Below are positions 1-7,849 of a stretch of 64,000 nt of DNA, piece after piece. Each line of letters opens with the position of its first letter. Within the stretch, counting starts at the first letter, position 1. The notes under the pieces are model-generated. The model did not search any database and had not been told where the DNA came from. It saw only the letters and a list, made by a program, of their open reading frames with translations. The DNA lies in the NCBI RefSeq assembly GCF_004359515.1, contig NZ_SCWD01000001.1:744001-808000 (forward strand). Reading direction: 5' to 3'. The DNA is from Macrococcus carouselicus. Lineage in GTDB: Bacteria; Bacillota; Bacilli; Staphylococcales; Staphylococcaceae. A program made the translations under genes and the position numbers.

Positions 1-233
1 ACGAGTGCCTGATTGCGTCGCGGTTTGTGTTCTTCGACTATAAAAGGCACGTCACCTATACTGAGTTTGTCACTCGATGAAAAAAACGTCTGATGGGTCG
101 GATAATTATAGATGGCTTCAACTACATTCCCTTTTTCAATGATCAGCGTCTCAATTCCTTTTTTCTGCTGTTCGATTGCTGCTGACATGCCACACGGACC
201 TGCTCCGATAATAATACTTTCTATATACTTCAA
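1..233 (-). CDS. ypdA: YpdA-family FAD-dependent oxidoreductase (bacilliredoxin reductase), N-terminal part
   Basis: Only the first 77 codons are in the window; the gene runs off the left edge. The product starts MKYIESIIIGAGPCGMSAA, the Rossmann dinucleotide-binding loop (GxGPxG, about residues 10-15), followed by the IEKGN and YNYPTHQTFFSSSDKL segments that I recognise from staphylococcal YpdA. YpdA uses NADPH to reduce bacillithiol disulfide in the cytoplasm, so it would feed the bacilliredoxin encoded at 27666-28103. The start is a TTG at 231-233 with an AAAGGTG ribosome binding site 7 bases upstream; no ATG lies nearby. Family assignment rests on this N-terminal stretch only; other FAD reductases share the loop but not the following motif. 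Confidence 0.85.
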   Translation of the reverse strand, partial: MKYIESIIIGAGPCGMSAAIEQQKKGIETLIIEKGNVVEAIYNYPTHQTFFSSSDKLSIGDVPFIVEEHKPRRNQAL

Positions 234-246
234 ATTAATCACCTTT

Positions 247-281
247 CTAAAAAAAAGAAGCTCGAAAATGAGCCCCTTTTA
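247..281 (-). terminator. rho-independent terminator after the CBS-ACT gene
   Basis: On the minus strand a stem with GGGGCTC on one side and GAGCTTC on the other (G-U pairs included) closes a short ATTTTC loop and is followed by a run of T. It begins right at the stop of the CBS-ACT gene and ends just before the ypdA ribosome binding site. Confidence 0.75.
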
Positions 282-282
282 T

Positions 283-927
283 TTAATCCTGTTGAATATC
301 CAGTACTTTGAATCCATTTTTTGACAGATACTTTGTGAATTTCAGAATAGCGTTCTGATCGCGGTCCTCAATCTTTACAATCATACGTCGATGCATCTTA
401 TCTGTTTCGTCAAATGTAACAAAAGAGATGGCATTGAGTTTATATTTCTGCAGTGCCTGTGCAAGGCGCTTAATACGTCCTTCAGCATCGATTGAAGTAA
501 TGGCAATACGTGTACCCGCCCGGTTCATACCGAATGCACTCTTGAACTGTTCCATAACGTCATAACGTGTGACAACGCCTAAAAATTCATGATGGTCATT
601 GATGATACTCAGGATAGGGAAATCCTGCAGGCTGAGAAATGATTCTTCAAATAGTGAATCATCCTTCACACTGAATTCATCCACCGTCAGAATGTCTTTG
701 ATCTTCGTTGTTTCAATGAATTCATCACGCGTCTGCGGATTTTTCTTGAAAAAGAAATGTCTGAAGATATGGAAGCGTGTAGCAGTACCGTGATAGACCC
801 CGTCACTGACCACAGGCATCCCATCAATACCGTGGTGTTCCAGTTTGTCGATCACTGATTTAACCGTGTCGTTCGGATTTGCGATATAGCACTTTTCCTT
901 TGGAATCATAATCGTCTTTAAATACAT
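283..927 (-). CDS. CBS-ACT domain protein, AcuB-like
   Basis: This 214-residue cytoplasmic protein has two CBS motifs (about residues 1-60 and 75-130; note HHGIDGMPVVSDG and the DFPILSIINDHHEFLGVVTRYD segment) followed by an ACT-like C-terminal domain from about residue 136 (GTRIAITSIDAEGRI). The architecture and length match Bacillus subtilis AcuB, a nucleotide-sensing regulator linked to acetoin use. CBS pairs usually bind adenine nucleotides; the ligand here is unknown. No acuA or acuC lies nearby, so a link to acetoin is not supported. The ATG at 925-927 follows an AAAGGGGATGA ribosome binding site. It lies 23 bases after ebpS on the same strand and ends at a terminator. Confidence 0.75.
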   Translation of the reverse strand: MYLKTIMIPKEKCYIANPNDTVKSVIDKLEHHGIDGMPVVSDGVYHGTATRFHIFRHFFFKKNPQTRDEFIETTKIKDILTVDEFSVKDDSLFEESFLSLQDFPILSIINDHHEFLGVVTRYDVMEQFKSAFGMNRAGTRIAITSIDAEGRIKRLAQALQKYKLNAISFVTFDETDKMHRRMIVKIEDRDQNAILKFTKYLSKNGFKVLDIQQD

Positions 928-950
928 AAATTCATCCCCTTTGATGTTGT

Positions 951-1895
951 TTATTCCGGAATAACAAGTTCCTGACCTATCGACAAAGTATTGCCGGTCA
1001 GACCATTTGCCTGACGGATTTTTTCGACGTTTTCCGGTGTGCCGCTTCCGTAGTAACGGATTGCAATACGATACAGATTCTCATTTGCCCCTACTGTATG
1101 AGTTTGTTCTGACTGATTTGCAGACGGTTTCTCAGTGGTTGCTTCTTCTGTCGTCGGCTCTTCTGTCGTTGCTTTCTCAGTGGTTGCTTCTTCTGTCGTC
1201 GGCTCTTCTGTGGCTATTTCTTCAGTGGTTGTTTCTTCTGTCGTCGGCTCTTCTGTGGCTATTTCTTCAGTGGTTGTTTCTTCTGTCGTCTCTTCTGCAG
1301 TCGCCACGGGTGCTTCAGTTGTTGCTTTCTCTTTTGCAGGCTTCTCTGTTGTCACTTTCTCAGTCGTCTCTTCTGTCGTCACTGCTTTTTCTTTATGGTT
1401 ATCATCTTTATTGCTGAAATACATGAACAGCAGGAATAAGAGCGGAATCAGAATCAGCAGACCTGCCAGTAAAGGCAGCCATTTATTGCTTTTCTCTTTA
1501 TTCTCATGTTCTTCTGAATCGACATGATGGATTTCAGGTTCCCCGTCACCCGCTGCAAAAGTCGCCGTCTTGACTTCCTCTGCTTCAGCAGGTGTGTCAA
1601 TATCACCTTGAGTGGCTGCCGCTGCCCCTACAGCTGCTCCGCCCTTTCTACGGCGCTTCTTCTTTGATGAATAGACCATTTTTTCCACCGTTTCTTCTTC
1701 CGGCGTCTCCTCACGACGACGACGTTCAGCTGAACGGTTGCGCCTGGACATCCCTCGTGGCGGAAAGTCCCCTGGTTCCTTTGACTCTGTAAAATTTTCT
1801 CCTTCAAATACTAAATCGTCATTCGTCTGATCATCCTGTCTCTCTACAGGCTGTTTGCTCTTTTCAAATTCATCTTTAAAATTATCCTTTGACAT
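951..1895 (-). CDS. ebpS: elastin-binding protein EbpS-like, LysM cell-surface protein
   Basis: The 314-residue protein has an acidic/basic N-terminal region rich in RRR and KKKRRRK, one membrane segment (about residues 139-161, [18 protein letters not shown]), a Thr/Glu-rich repeat region (about 173-256) and a C-terminal LysM domain (about 265-313, [18 protein letters not shown]). This is the EbpS layout, in which the LysM domain binds peptidoglycan. S. aureus EbpS is longer (about 486 residues), mostly in the N-terminal region that carries its elastin-binding site, so elastin binding should not be assumed. The ATG follows AGGTGTAGGT. A TATAAT lies upstream at 1938-1943. In staphylococci ebpS also sits beside recQ and the ferredoxin gene. 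Confidence 0.85.
   Translation of the reverse strand: MSKDNFKDEFEKSKQPVERQDDQTNDDLVFEGENFTESKEPGDFPPRGMSRRNRSAERRRREETPEEETVEKMVYSSKKKRRRKGGAAVGAAAATQGDIDTPAEAEEVKTATFAAGDGEPEIHHVDSEEHENKEKSNKWLPLLAGLLILIPLLFLLFMYFSNKDDNHKEKAVTTEETTEKVTTEKPAKEKATTEAPVATAEETTEETTTEEIATEEPTTEETTTEEIATEEPTTEEATTEKATTEEPTTEEATTEKPSANQSEQTHTVGANENLYRIAIRYYGSGTPENVEKIRQANGLTGNTLSIGQELVIPE
1128..1379 (-). repeat. in-frame tandem repeats encoding Thr/Glu-rich linker of EbpS
   Basis: The region encodes about 84 residues built from [13 protein letters not shown] and TTEKP units. At DNA level a 45-base unit (product [15 protein letters not shown]) is present in two nearly identical adjacent copies at about 1205-1290, and a related 48-base unit recurs at about 1132-1205. 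Such identity favours slippage or recombination and length variation between strains. It is coding, not CRISPR: the unit length is a multiple of three and there are no unique spacers. Confidence 0.85.
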
Positions 1896-1937
1896 ACCTA
1901 CACCTACTTCATATTAATTTATTTCAATATATCATTT

Positions 1938-1943
1938 ATTATA
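1938..1943 (-). promoter_or_regulatory. candidate -10 box for ebpS
   Basis: A consensus TATAAT on the minus strand 43 bases before the ebpS start. The matching -35 (TTACTA, 17 bases upstream) is poor, so only the -10 is convincing. It would make ebpS independent of recQ. Confidence 0.5.
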
Positions 1944-1970
1944 GACAACATTAAAGTAAATAGTAAAGAG

Positions 1971-3320
1971 CTAGCCTTGATTAAATAATGATTTGATATA
2001 TTCAATCCTATCATCAGTCTTTCTGTCAACGACAGCTTTGTCAAAGTACATGAACTGCTGGCCTTTACAGTACTGACAGTGCTGACAGTAAACTGATAGA
2101 TGATAAAGCTGTCCGCTTAAGCAGCGGTCCACCTGTCCATATACTGCCATATGGTTCAGTGCATTGACTTTTGTTCTGAATTCCCGCTGAAGAATGATTC
2201 TTAACTGACTCTCAGTAAAGAGTGACGTTAAAATACGAAGCTGCTCCGTCTTGTCTTCAGCAAGCTGAGCACCCTTCAGATAAAGGTCCAGGTCAGTCTC
2301 TGACAGATGATCTTCCTGTAAGAAGCGATAGCTGCGGCTGATATCATCCTCATCAAATAACAGAATAGCCTGCGCGGACTCACCATCGCGCCCTGCACGA
2401 CCGACTTCCTGAACGTACTGCGTGGTCGACTTCGGCACATGATAATGGATAACTGTCCGTATATTCTTCTTATTGATTCCCATACCGAACGCGCTCGTCG
2501 CACACACATAATGTATTCTGTCACTGTGAAAAGCACTCTGGACGCTCATGCGCTCCTCGTAGGTCATATCTGCGTGATAAGTCATCCCTCTGAACCGTGT
2601 CTTCAGTCTATTGTGGACTTCATCGCATACTTTCTTTGAGGAAAAGTAGATGATCACCGGCCCTGAGTCATCTAATATCTCCTCAATCTTCTGTATCTTA
2701 TCTTCAGGTCTTAGCACATTCAGATAAATGTTGCTGCGTTCTGACCTTTCATCAATGACCAGCAGCTGCCGGCGCAGTAAATGGCTGATATCACTGATGA
2801 TTTTTTCATCCGCTGTCGCTGTCAAGGCGATAACCTGCCTGTCATCCCGCAGTATTTCATGCAGAATCAGGTAATGCGGCCGGAAATCAAACCCCCATTC
2901 AGAAATACAGTGTGCTTCGTCTATGATGAAATGGCTGAAATTCAGCTGCGGCAGAATCTGTCGTGCTTTCTCTGTTGCCAGCCACTCAGGTGAACAGAAT
3001 ATGAACTGAAATTCCTGCAGATTGTTCATGATCATATATTTTTCTCTGATATCGAGATAACTGTGAATACAGGCCGCTTTTATTCTTAGCCGCTTCAGCT
3101 CCGCTACCTGGTCTTCCATGAGAGAAACAAGCGGCGTAATTACAAGCGCCTTCCCTTCTGACAGCAGGACGGGCAGCTGGTAACAAAGGGATTTGCCCCC
3201 ACCTGTCGGCAGTAAAGCAAGAACATCCCGGCCTGTATTGATCGCATCTATGATAACAGCCTGGCTTTCTCTCAATTCTTCAAAACCATAGACCGTCTTA
3301 AGAATGTCCTGCTGCGTCAT
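1971..3320 (-). CDS. recQ: RecQ-family ATP-dependent DNA helicase (short form)
   Basis: This 449-residue superfamily 2 helicase has the motif I Walker A (LLPTGGGKSLCYQ), the DEAH box (FIIDEAHCISEWGFDFRP), motif III TATAD and motif VI HYHVPKSTTQYVQEVGRAGRDG. A cysteine cluster near the C terminus (YCQHCQYC) is the zinc-binding element of the RQC region. The HRDC domain of long RecQ proteins is missing, as in staphylococcal RecQ and Bacillus RecQ-like YpbC. It unwinds 3'-tailed DNA in recombination repair. Its ATGA start overlaps the stop of ypbB, which indicates translational coupling. Confidence 0.92.
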   Translation of the reverse strand: MTQQDILKTVYGFEELRESQAVIIDAINTGRDVLALLPTGGGKSLCYQLPVLLSEGKALVITPLVSLMEDQVAELKRLRIKAACIHSYLDIREKYMIMNNLQEFQFIFCSPEWLATEKARQILPQLNFSHFIIDEAHCISEWGFDFRPHYLILHEILRDDRQVIALTATADEKIISDISHLLRRQLLVIDERSERSNIYLNVLRPEDKIQKIEEILDDSGPVIIYFSSKKVCDEVHNRLKTRFRGMTYHADMTYEERMSVQSAFHSDRIHYVCATSAFGMGINKKNIRTVIHYHVPKSTTQYVQEVGRAGRDGESAQAILLFDEDDISRSYRFLQEDHLSETDLDLYLKGAQLAEDKTEQLRILTSLFTESQLRIILQREFRTKVNALNHMAVYGQVDRCLSGQLYHLSVYCQHCQYCKGQQFMYFDKAVVDRKTDDRIEYIKSLFNQG

Positions 3321-4210
3321 TTTTTCACCCCTTTCATCGTAAGACAGAGCGCAAGTTTTATCTTAAAATAACTGTCAATCCCTGATTCCTGATAATAAGG
3401 CTTAAGGCGCTGAAACTGATAGGTACTGTATAAATTCCGCACTGCAGCTATTTCGTCTTCAGCTACAAACGTGGTGTAATCAATCTCGTAATCTTTGATC
3501 ACCATCTCGATGATATGATCTTCAATAGTATGAAGCTTGACTTGTCGCGCCGCGGCAATCTCCTCCAGATTGACTCCTGACTCCATCAGACTTCTGGTCT
3601 GCTCTGTCGCAATCTGAAGCGGCAGCCGAATGTACAGCTCCTTGAAATACTCATGTTCACTGATGAACGCAGTCAGATGATTCATCTCATGCAGCACTTT
3701 CAGTCGATATTCATCCAGAGTCAGCTCATCTGCCTGACAGATTTCATCAACCGTATAATGATTCCCCTGTGCGTCGGGCAGAAGTTTATAGCTTATGACC
3801 GACCTTTCTGCTGCCAGTTCATCAAACAGCATCAGCAGTTCACGCTGATAAATCGAAGCATCCATACCATGAGCACTTATCCAGTATTTGATCTGCTGGT
3901 GGATATACAGATGATTGGAGACAGGATAGAAGTCACGTACCTCAGATGACCGTGCTGAAATTGTCTGGGTAAGTAGTCTGAGCGCCTGAAAGGTCAGCTG
4001 ACTTGATTCATAGAAATAAGGATAAAACTGCAACGGCTCCGCGGCATCACCCGTTCTCTCAGGGTTACTGTTATAAAAAGGCAGCATACTCTGCATCATA
4101 GCGTCAAAGAAGGTCTGATGAGATTTAAAGCCGGTGATGATATTATTGAAGCTTTTATCTGTTTTCTCGGCAAACTTACGCACTTTTGCCTGCTGATAAA
4201 TCGAATCCAT
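3317..4210 (-). CDS. ypbB: YpbB-like helix-turn-helix protein, RecQ partner
   Basis: This 297-residue protein has no catalytic motif that I can recognise. The C-terminal third (about 190-280: LEEIAAARQVKLHTIEDHIIEMVIK) carries the helix-turn-helix domain seen in YpbB and at the C terminus of some RecQ helicases, supporting a role in loading or regulating the adjacent helicase. The start at 4208-4210 follows GGAGGTC; the reading frame stays open upstream to 4486 but without a ribosome binding site, and would overlap the divergent ferredoxin gene. The gene overlaps recQ by ATGA. Specific function is inferred from synteny and domain content. Confidence 0.75.
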   Translation of the reverse strand: MDSIYQQAKVRKFAEKTDKSFNNIITGFKSHQTFFDAMMQSMLPFYNSNPERTGDAAEPLQFYPYFYESSQLTFQALRLLTQTISARSSEVRDFYPVSNHLYIHQQIKYWISAHGMDASIYQRELLMLFDELAAERSVISYKLLPDAQGNHYTVDEICQADELTLDEYRLKVLHEMNHLTAFISEHEYFKELYIRLPLQIATEQTRSLMESGVNLEEIAAARQVKLHTIEDHIIEMVIKDYEIDYTTFVAEDEIAAVRNLYSTYQFQRLKPYYQESGIDSYFKIKLALCLTMKGVKK

Positions 4211-4232
4211 AATGACCTCCAGATAATTTATG

Positions 4233-4560
<328 letters not shown>

Positions 4561-4562
4561 TA

Positions 4563-4602
4563 GAAAACGGAAATTCCGCTCTGGCGGAATTTCCGTTTTT
4601 TT
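4563..4602. terminator. bidirectional terminator between fer and ribU
   Basis: A perfect 14-base inverted repeat (AACGGAAATTCCGC / GCGGAATTTCCGTT, TCTG loop) at 4567-4598 is flanked by T-runs on both strands. It serves the two convergent genes. Confidence 0.92.
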
Positions 4603-5146
4603 ATCTGAATCTTTTTTCGATGACCGGCAATAACGGTCTGAAGATCAGCATAAACAAAAGAGAGACAAATAATCCCTTGATGATATTAAAAGGAATGATA
4701 CCTGCTGTCACAATGACTTTCAGGTTCTCTGTAATCTGTCCTAAGTTCATGATCATGCCGTACATCGGTAAAAGAACGAAGTAATTCATAATGCTCATGA
4801 CAAGTGTCATCACTAAAGTCGCAGTGATGAGGGCCGGCCATAGATTTCTTGCTTTCAGCAAATAGACTGTCAGCACAAAGCTTGCCCCTGCCATAAAGTT
4901 CGCTATCGGTCCGATCGGATCTGCCGGATTAAACGCAAAGTTCAGCAGGTTCTTGATCAGTTCAATGATGACAGCACCGACTGGTCCTAAAGTGAATAAG
5001 CCGATAAGAGCCGGCAGATCACTGAAATCAATCGTTAAGTAGGGCGGTAAAAAAGGCAGCGGAAACTTGAGAAACATCAGTATAAAACTGATGGCGCTCA
5101 GCATACTGATTAAAATCAGTCTTTTCGTTCTGTTGATACTTGACAT
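4601..5146 (-). CDS. ribU: riboflavin ECF transporter substrate-binding subunit RibU
   Basis: The 181-residue integral membrane protein has about six hydrophobic helices and the RibU hallmark segment FPLPFLPPYLTIDFSDLPALIG near residues 20-45. RibU binds riboflavin as the S component and works with the shared EcfA-EcfA'-EcfT module, which is not in this window. An FMN riboswitch directly upstream confirms the substrate. The start at 5144-5146 follows AAGGAGAAGAAT. The frame is open upstream to 5221 through the riboswitch tail, but that is leader sequence. Confidence 0.95.
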   Translation of the reverse strand: MSSINRTKRLILISMLSAISFILMFLKFPLPFLPPYLTIDFSDLPALIGLFTLGPVGAVIIELIKNLLNFAFNPADPIGPIANFMAGASFVLTVYLLKARNLWPALITATLVMTLVMSIMNYFVLLPMYGMIMNLGQITENLKVIVTAGIIPFNIIKGLFVSLLFMLIFRPLLPVIEKRFR

Positions 5147-5218
5147 ATTCTTCTCCTTACATTCATCAACTGAAGGAAGGAGGCGGCACAAATAAGCAAA
5201 GCATGTGCTTTGCGCCTC
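5147..5218 (-). promoter_or_regulatory. candidate expression platform of the FMN riboswitch (translational)
   Basis: Between the aptamer and ribU there is no stem followed by a T-run. Instead GGAGGCG directly after the aptamer (5213-5219) can pair with CGCCTCC (5179-5185). The same pyrimidine stretch contains CTCCTT (5177-5182), complementary to the ribU ribosome binding site AAGGAG (5153-5158). The two pairings exclude each other, which would allow control of ribosome access. This is inferred by eye from complementarity. Confidence 0.55.
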
Positions 5219-5341
5219 CATCTTCTCCCATCCAGACTTTACTGTCGGCTTCAGAATTTCACTGAATCAGCCACTGCCGAATTCGGCAGCAGGTCGCGGG
5301 CTATGACCGCCGGTTCGGAATTTCACCGTACCCCGAAGATG
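5219..5341 (-). promoter_or_regulatory. FMN riboswitch (RFN element)
   Basis: On the minus strand the closing P1 helix CATCTTC/GAAGATG (5335-5341 with 5219-5225) encloses the conserved RFN core: GGGGTACGGTGAAATTCCGAACC, then GGCGGTCATAGCCCGCGA, a variable CTGCCGAATTCGGCAG stem, GTGAAATTCTG, GCCGACAGT and AAAGTCTGGATGGGAGAAG. All six helices around the junction can be traced. FMN binding normally lowers expression of the downstream riboflavin gene, here ribU. Confidence 0.96.
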
Positions 5342-5376
5342 AATTATTTATTTTTTGGATTTTTTAATCCTTTTTT

Positions 5377-5404
5377 ATATTAGCATAAGTTTTGATAAAA
5401 TCAA
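5377..5404 (-). promoter_or_regulatory. promoter for the FMN riboswitch-ribU transcript
   Basis: On the minus strand TTGATT (5399-5404) and TAATAT (5377-5382) are spaced by 16 bases, with a TGC just before the -10. The -35 overlaps the srrB stop codon. Transcription would start about 30 bases before the aptamer. Confidence 0.65.
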
Positions 5405-7128
5405 TGGTTGGGCACTTCGATAATAAAATCGGTTCCTTTTCCGACCTTACTTTCCACTTTTATGGTTCCGCCGTGAGACTCAATAATCGCTTTGACGATA
5501 AAGAGACCGAGCCCTGTGCCATTCTTCCCTCTTGTTCTGGCCTCGTCCACTTTGTAGAAGCGGTCAAACAGATGCGGCTGATGCGCCTCACTGATACCGA
5601 CCCCTGTATCGCTGACCGTAATGATAAGCCGGTCACTCGCTTCAGCTATCAGTCTAATATGATCTCCTGCATGGGTATACCGGATTGCGTTATCCACCAG
5701 ATTGGTCAGCACCTGAATCATTTTGTCGATATCCAGCTGCCACTTCAGCGCAGGGTCAGCGATTATTTCAAAATCAACCTGATTCTCAGCGATAGACTGA
5801 TTGAAAGTAGCGCTCACCTTAGTGAATAATTCCGCTATATTTACTTCAGTCATCATAAGCTGGACATCTCCGGCGTCATAACGAGCGACGTTCAGCAGCT
5901 CATTCACAAGGCGGTTGAGCCGCTTGCTCTCGTCCAGAATAATGTTCAGGAACTCTCGTCGTTCAGCCGGTGTCTCCACGATATCATCCAGCAGCGCTTC
6001 AGTATATCCCTGCAGCATCTGAATCGGCGTGCGCAGTTCGTGGGATACATCAGCCACAAAGCGCTTCTTCATCTCATCATTGCGATGCTCCTCGGTCATA
6101 TCCCTGATCAGTGCCACTGCCCCGTTTTTATTGTTCATCGCCGCATGTCTGACCGGTGAGACGATGACAACGAAGAAATGGTGCTGTGTCGGGAGCTGAA
6201 GGATCTTTGTTTCGTTCGTCTGCAGCACTTCGAGAAAAGTCTGATTTAACTCCTGTTTGTTCTCATCACTGATAAGGGATAGAAACTGCTCAGCCATGGG
6301 ATTCATCAGCTGCGCATCAATATCAAGCTTATAGCTGAGGATACCATCAGCCATTGCATTGATAAGTTTATCCCGCAGATTTCGTTCCGTTTCAATGGAG
6401 GAGATATTATCTCTGATATCTGCCTCCATCTTATTGAAGGCAATGGTCAGTTCTCCGATCTCATCACGGGATGTTGTCCTGACTTTGTCTGCCCGTTCAC
6501 CTTTTGCCACCTTAAATGCTGATTCCTTCAGTCTGAGAAGCGGCTTTGTTATCTTATTGGAGAGAAAGAACGCGAAGATAGTGGACAGAAGAATCAGAAC
6601 CAGTGCACTGACCAGTATAATCAGGCTGACATACCTCAAGGTTGAACTGATCGAATTGATATCCTGGAAAAGAATCAGCACACCTTTTTCTTCAAAAGCC
6701 TGCGACGGGAAGCCGAGCAGAATATAGCGATGCTGTTCATTCTGATATTTGACGTCGATGATCTTAGTGACATGCTTGTTCTCATCAAACACGGCATCGA
6801 AGCTGGGATTATCACGTATCTCATCGACCATGATCTGCTTCAGCTCGTCATAGTCCCTGCTCAGCTGCTTCTGATTCTCGATAATGACAAGACCGGCTGG
6901 ATTTTCTATCAGTTCCTTGACGTAATCAATAGCATCTGACTGGTTGTGCCGGCTCATCAGAATGCTCTCAATTTTATTGGCCTGCTGATAGAGTGTCTGC
7001 CCTGTCTCAGAGATAAAATAGGAATTAAAAAAACCGACTAAAGCGACCGATAATATAATTAAAACTGTCGTTACTATCAGAATGATAGTGAACCACAGTT
7101 TAATGACAATACTATTTAAATAACGCAT
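5401..7128 (-). CDS. srrB: sensor histidine kinase SrrB/ResE
   Basis: This 575-residue membrane kinase has two membrane helices (about 10-33 and 165-190) around an extracellular sensor loop, HAMP (about 190-240), a PAS-like region (about 250-345), the HisKA box FVADVSHELRTPIQ with phosphorylated His363, and the ATPase boxes DNAIRYT, DTGVGI and GTGLGLF. SrrB (ResE in Bacillus) senses respiratory or redox state and phosphorylates SrrA. Its start overlaps the srrA stop (TGATG). Here the pair is the end of a five-gene cluster with resABC, as in Bacillus. Confidence 0.93.
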   Translation of the reverse strand: MRYLNSIVIKLWFTIILIVTTVLIILSVALVGFFNSYFISETGQTLYQQANKIESILMSRHNQSDAIDYVKELIENPAGLVIIENQKQLSRDYDELKQIMVDEIRDNPSFDAVFDENKHVTKIIDVKYQNEQHRYILLGFPSQAFEEKGVLILFQDINSISSTLRYVSLIILVSALVLILLSTIFAFFLSNKITKPLLRLKESAFKVAKGERADKVRTTSRDEIGELTIAFNKMEADIRDNISSIETERNLRDKLINAMADGILSYKLDIDAQLMNPMAEQFLSLISDENKQELNQTFLEVLQTNETKILQLPTQHHFFVVIVSPVRHAAMNNKNGAVALIRDMTEEHRNDEMKKRFVADVSHELRTPIQMLQGYTEALLDDIVETPAERREFLNIILDESKRLNRLVNELLNVARYDAGDVQLMMTEVNIAELFTKVSATFNQSIAENQVDFEIIADPALKWQLDIDKMIQVLTNLVDNAIRYTHAGDHIRLIAEASDRLIITVSDTGVGISEAHQPHLFDRFYKVDEARTRGKNGTGLGLFIVKAIIESHGGTIKVESKVGKGTDFIIEVPNH

Positions 7129-7835
7129 CAGTCTCTGACCTCAAACTTGTAGCCGACACCCCAGACTGTATGAATCATCTCAGCTGCTTCAGGTGATACT
7201 TTATTGAGTTTCTCGCGGAGACGTTTGACATGGGTATCCACCGTCCGCAGATCGCCGTAGAACTCATAATGCCAGACCTCTTTCAGAAGCTGCTCTCTGT
7301 CGAATACTTTATCAGGTGATTTCGCAAGGAATAACAGCAGTTCATATTCCTTCGGTGTCAGACTGACTTCCTGATTATTCGCAGTGACACGATGTGCATC
7401 GTTGTCGATGATAAGTGAGTCAAAGACAATCAAATCTTTAGCGTGTGCATCATTCTGGAAGAACATCGAAGTCTGTGATCTTCTCAGAATCGCTTTGACC
7501 CGCAGAACCACTTCTCTCGGTGAGAACGGCTTGACGATATAGTCATCCGCCCCGATCTCAAACCCTTCGACACGATTATTTTCCTCACCCTTAGCTGTCA
7601 GAATGATGACAGGTGTTGATTTCTCCTCGCGGATCTTTCTGCAGACATTCAGACCGTCCATGCCGGGCAGCATAATGTCGAGCAGTATACAGTGAAAGTT
7701 TTCCGTCAGAGCAAGCTCAAGTGCGGTCTCTCCGTCAGCAGCCTCTACTGTCTCAAAGCCCTCACGTTCCAAGTACATCTTTGCAAGCTTTCTGATTCTA
7801 TCCTCATCATCGACAATTAAGATTCGTTCTTTCAT
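7128..7835 (-). CDS. srrA: response regulator SrrA/ResD
   Basis: This 235-residue OmpR/PhoB-family regulator has a receiver with acidic pair D9-D10, phosphoacceptor D53 (LLDIMLPGMDG), and the switch lysine in DDYIVKPFSP near residue 103. A winged-helix DNA-binding domain follows (about 135-232, SLTPKEYELLLFLAKSPDKVFDREQLL). SrrA/ResD controls aerobic and anaerobic respiration genes. It follows resC by 14 bases with a GGAGGAAG-type site and is coupled to srrB. Confidence 0.94.
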   Translation of the reverse strand: MKERILIVDDEDRIRKLAKMYLEREGFETVEAADGETALELALTENFHCILLDIMLPGMDGLNVCRKIREEKSTPVIILTAKGEENNRVEGFEIGADDYIVKPFSPREVVLRVKAILRRSQTSMFFQNDAHAKDLIVFDSLIIDNDAHRVTANNQEVSLTPKEYELLLFLAKSPDKVFDREQLLKEVWHYEFYGDLRTVDTHVKRLREKLNKVSPEAAEMIHTVWGVGYKFEVRD

Positions 7836-7849
7836 TAGTATCTTCCTCC

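Noticed and set aside
1128-1379. Possible CRISPR array
   Set aside because: Units are in frame, vary gradually, and have no unique spacers.
1007-1527. Two long plus-strand reading frames opposite ebpS
   Set aside because: They are shadows of the Thr/Glu repeats, giving low-complexity Ser/Val/Leu products with no ribosome binding site.
5392-5829. 145-codon frame opposite srrB
   Set aside because: Antisense to conserved kinase domain sequence; no site and no family likeness.
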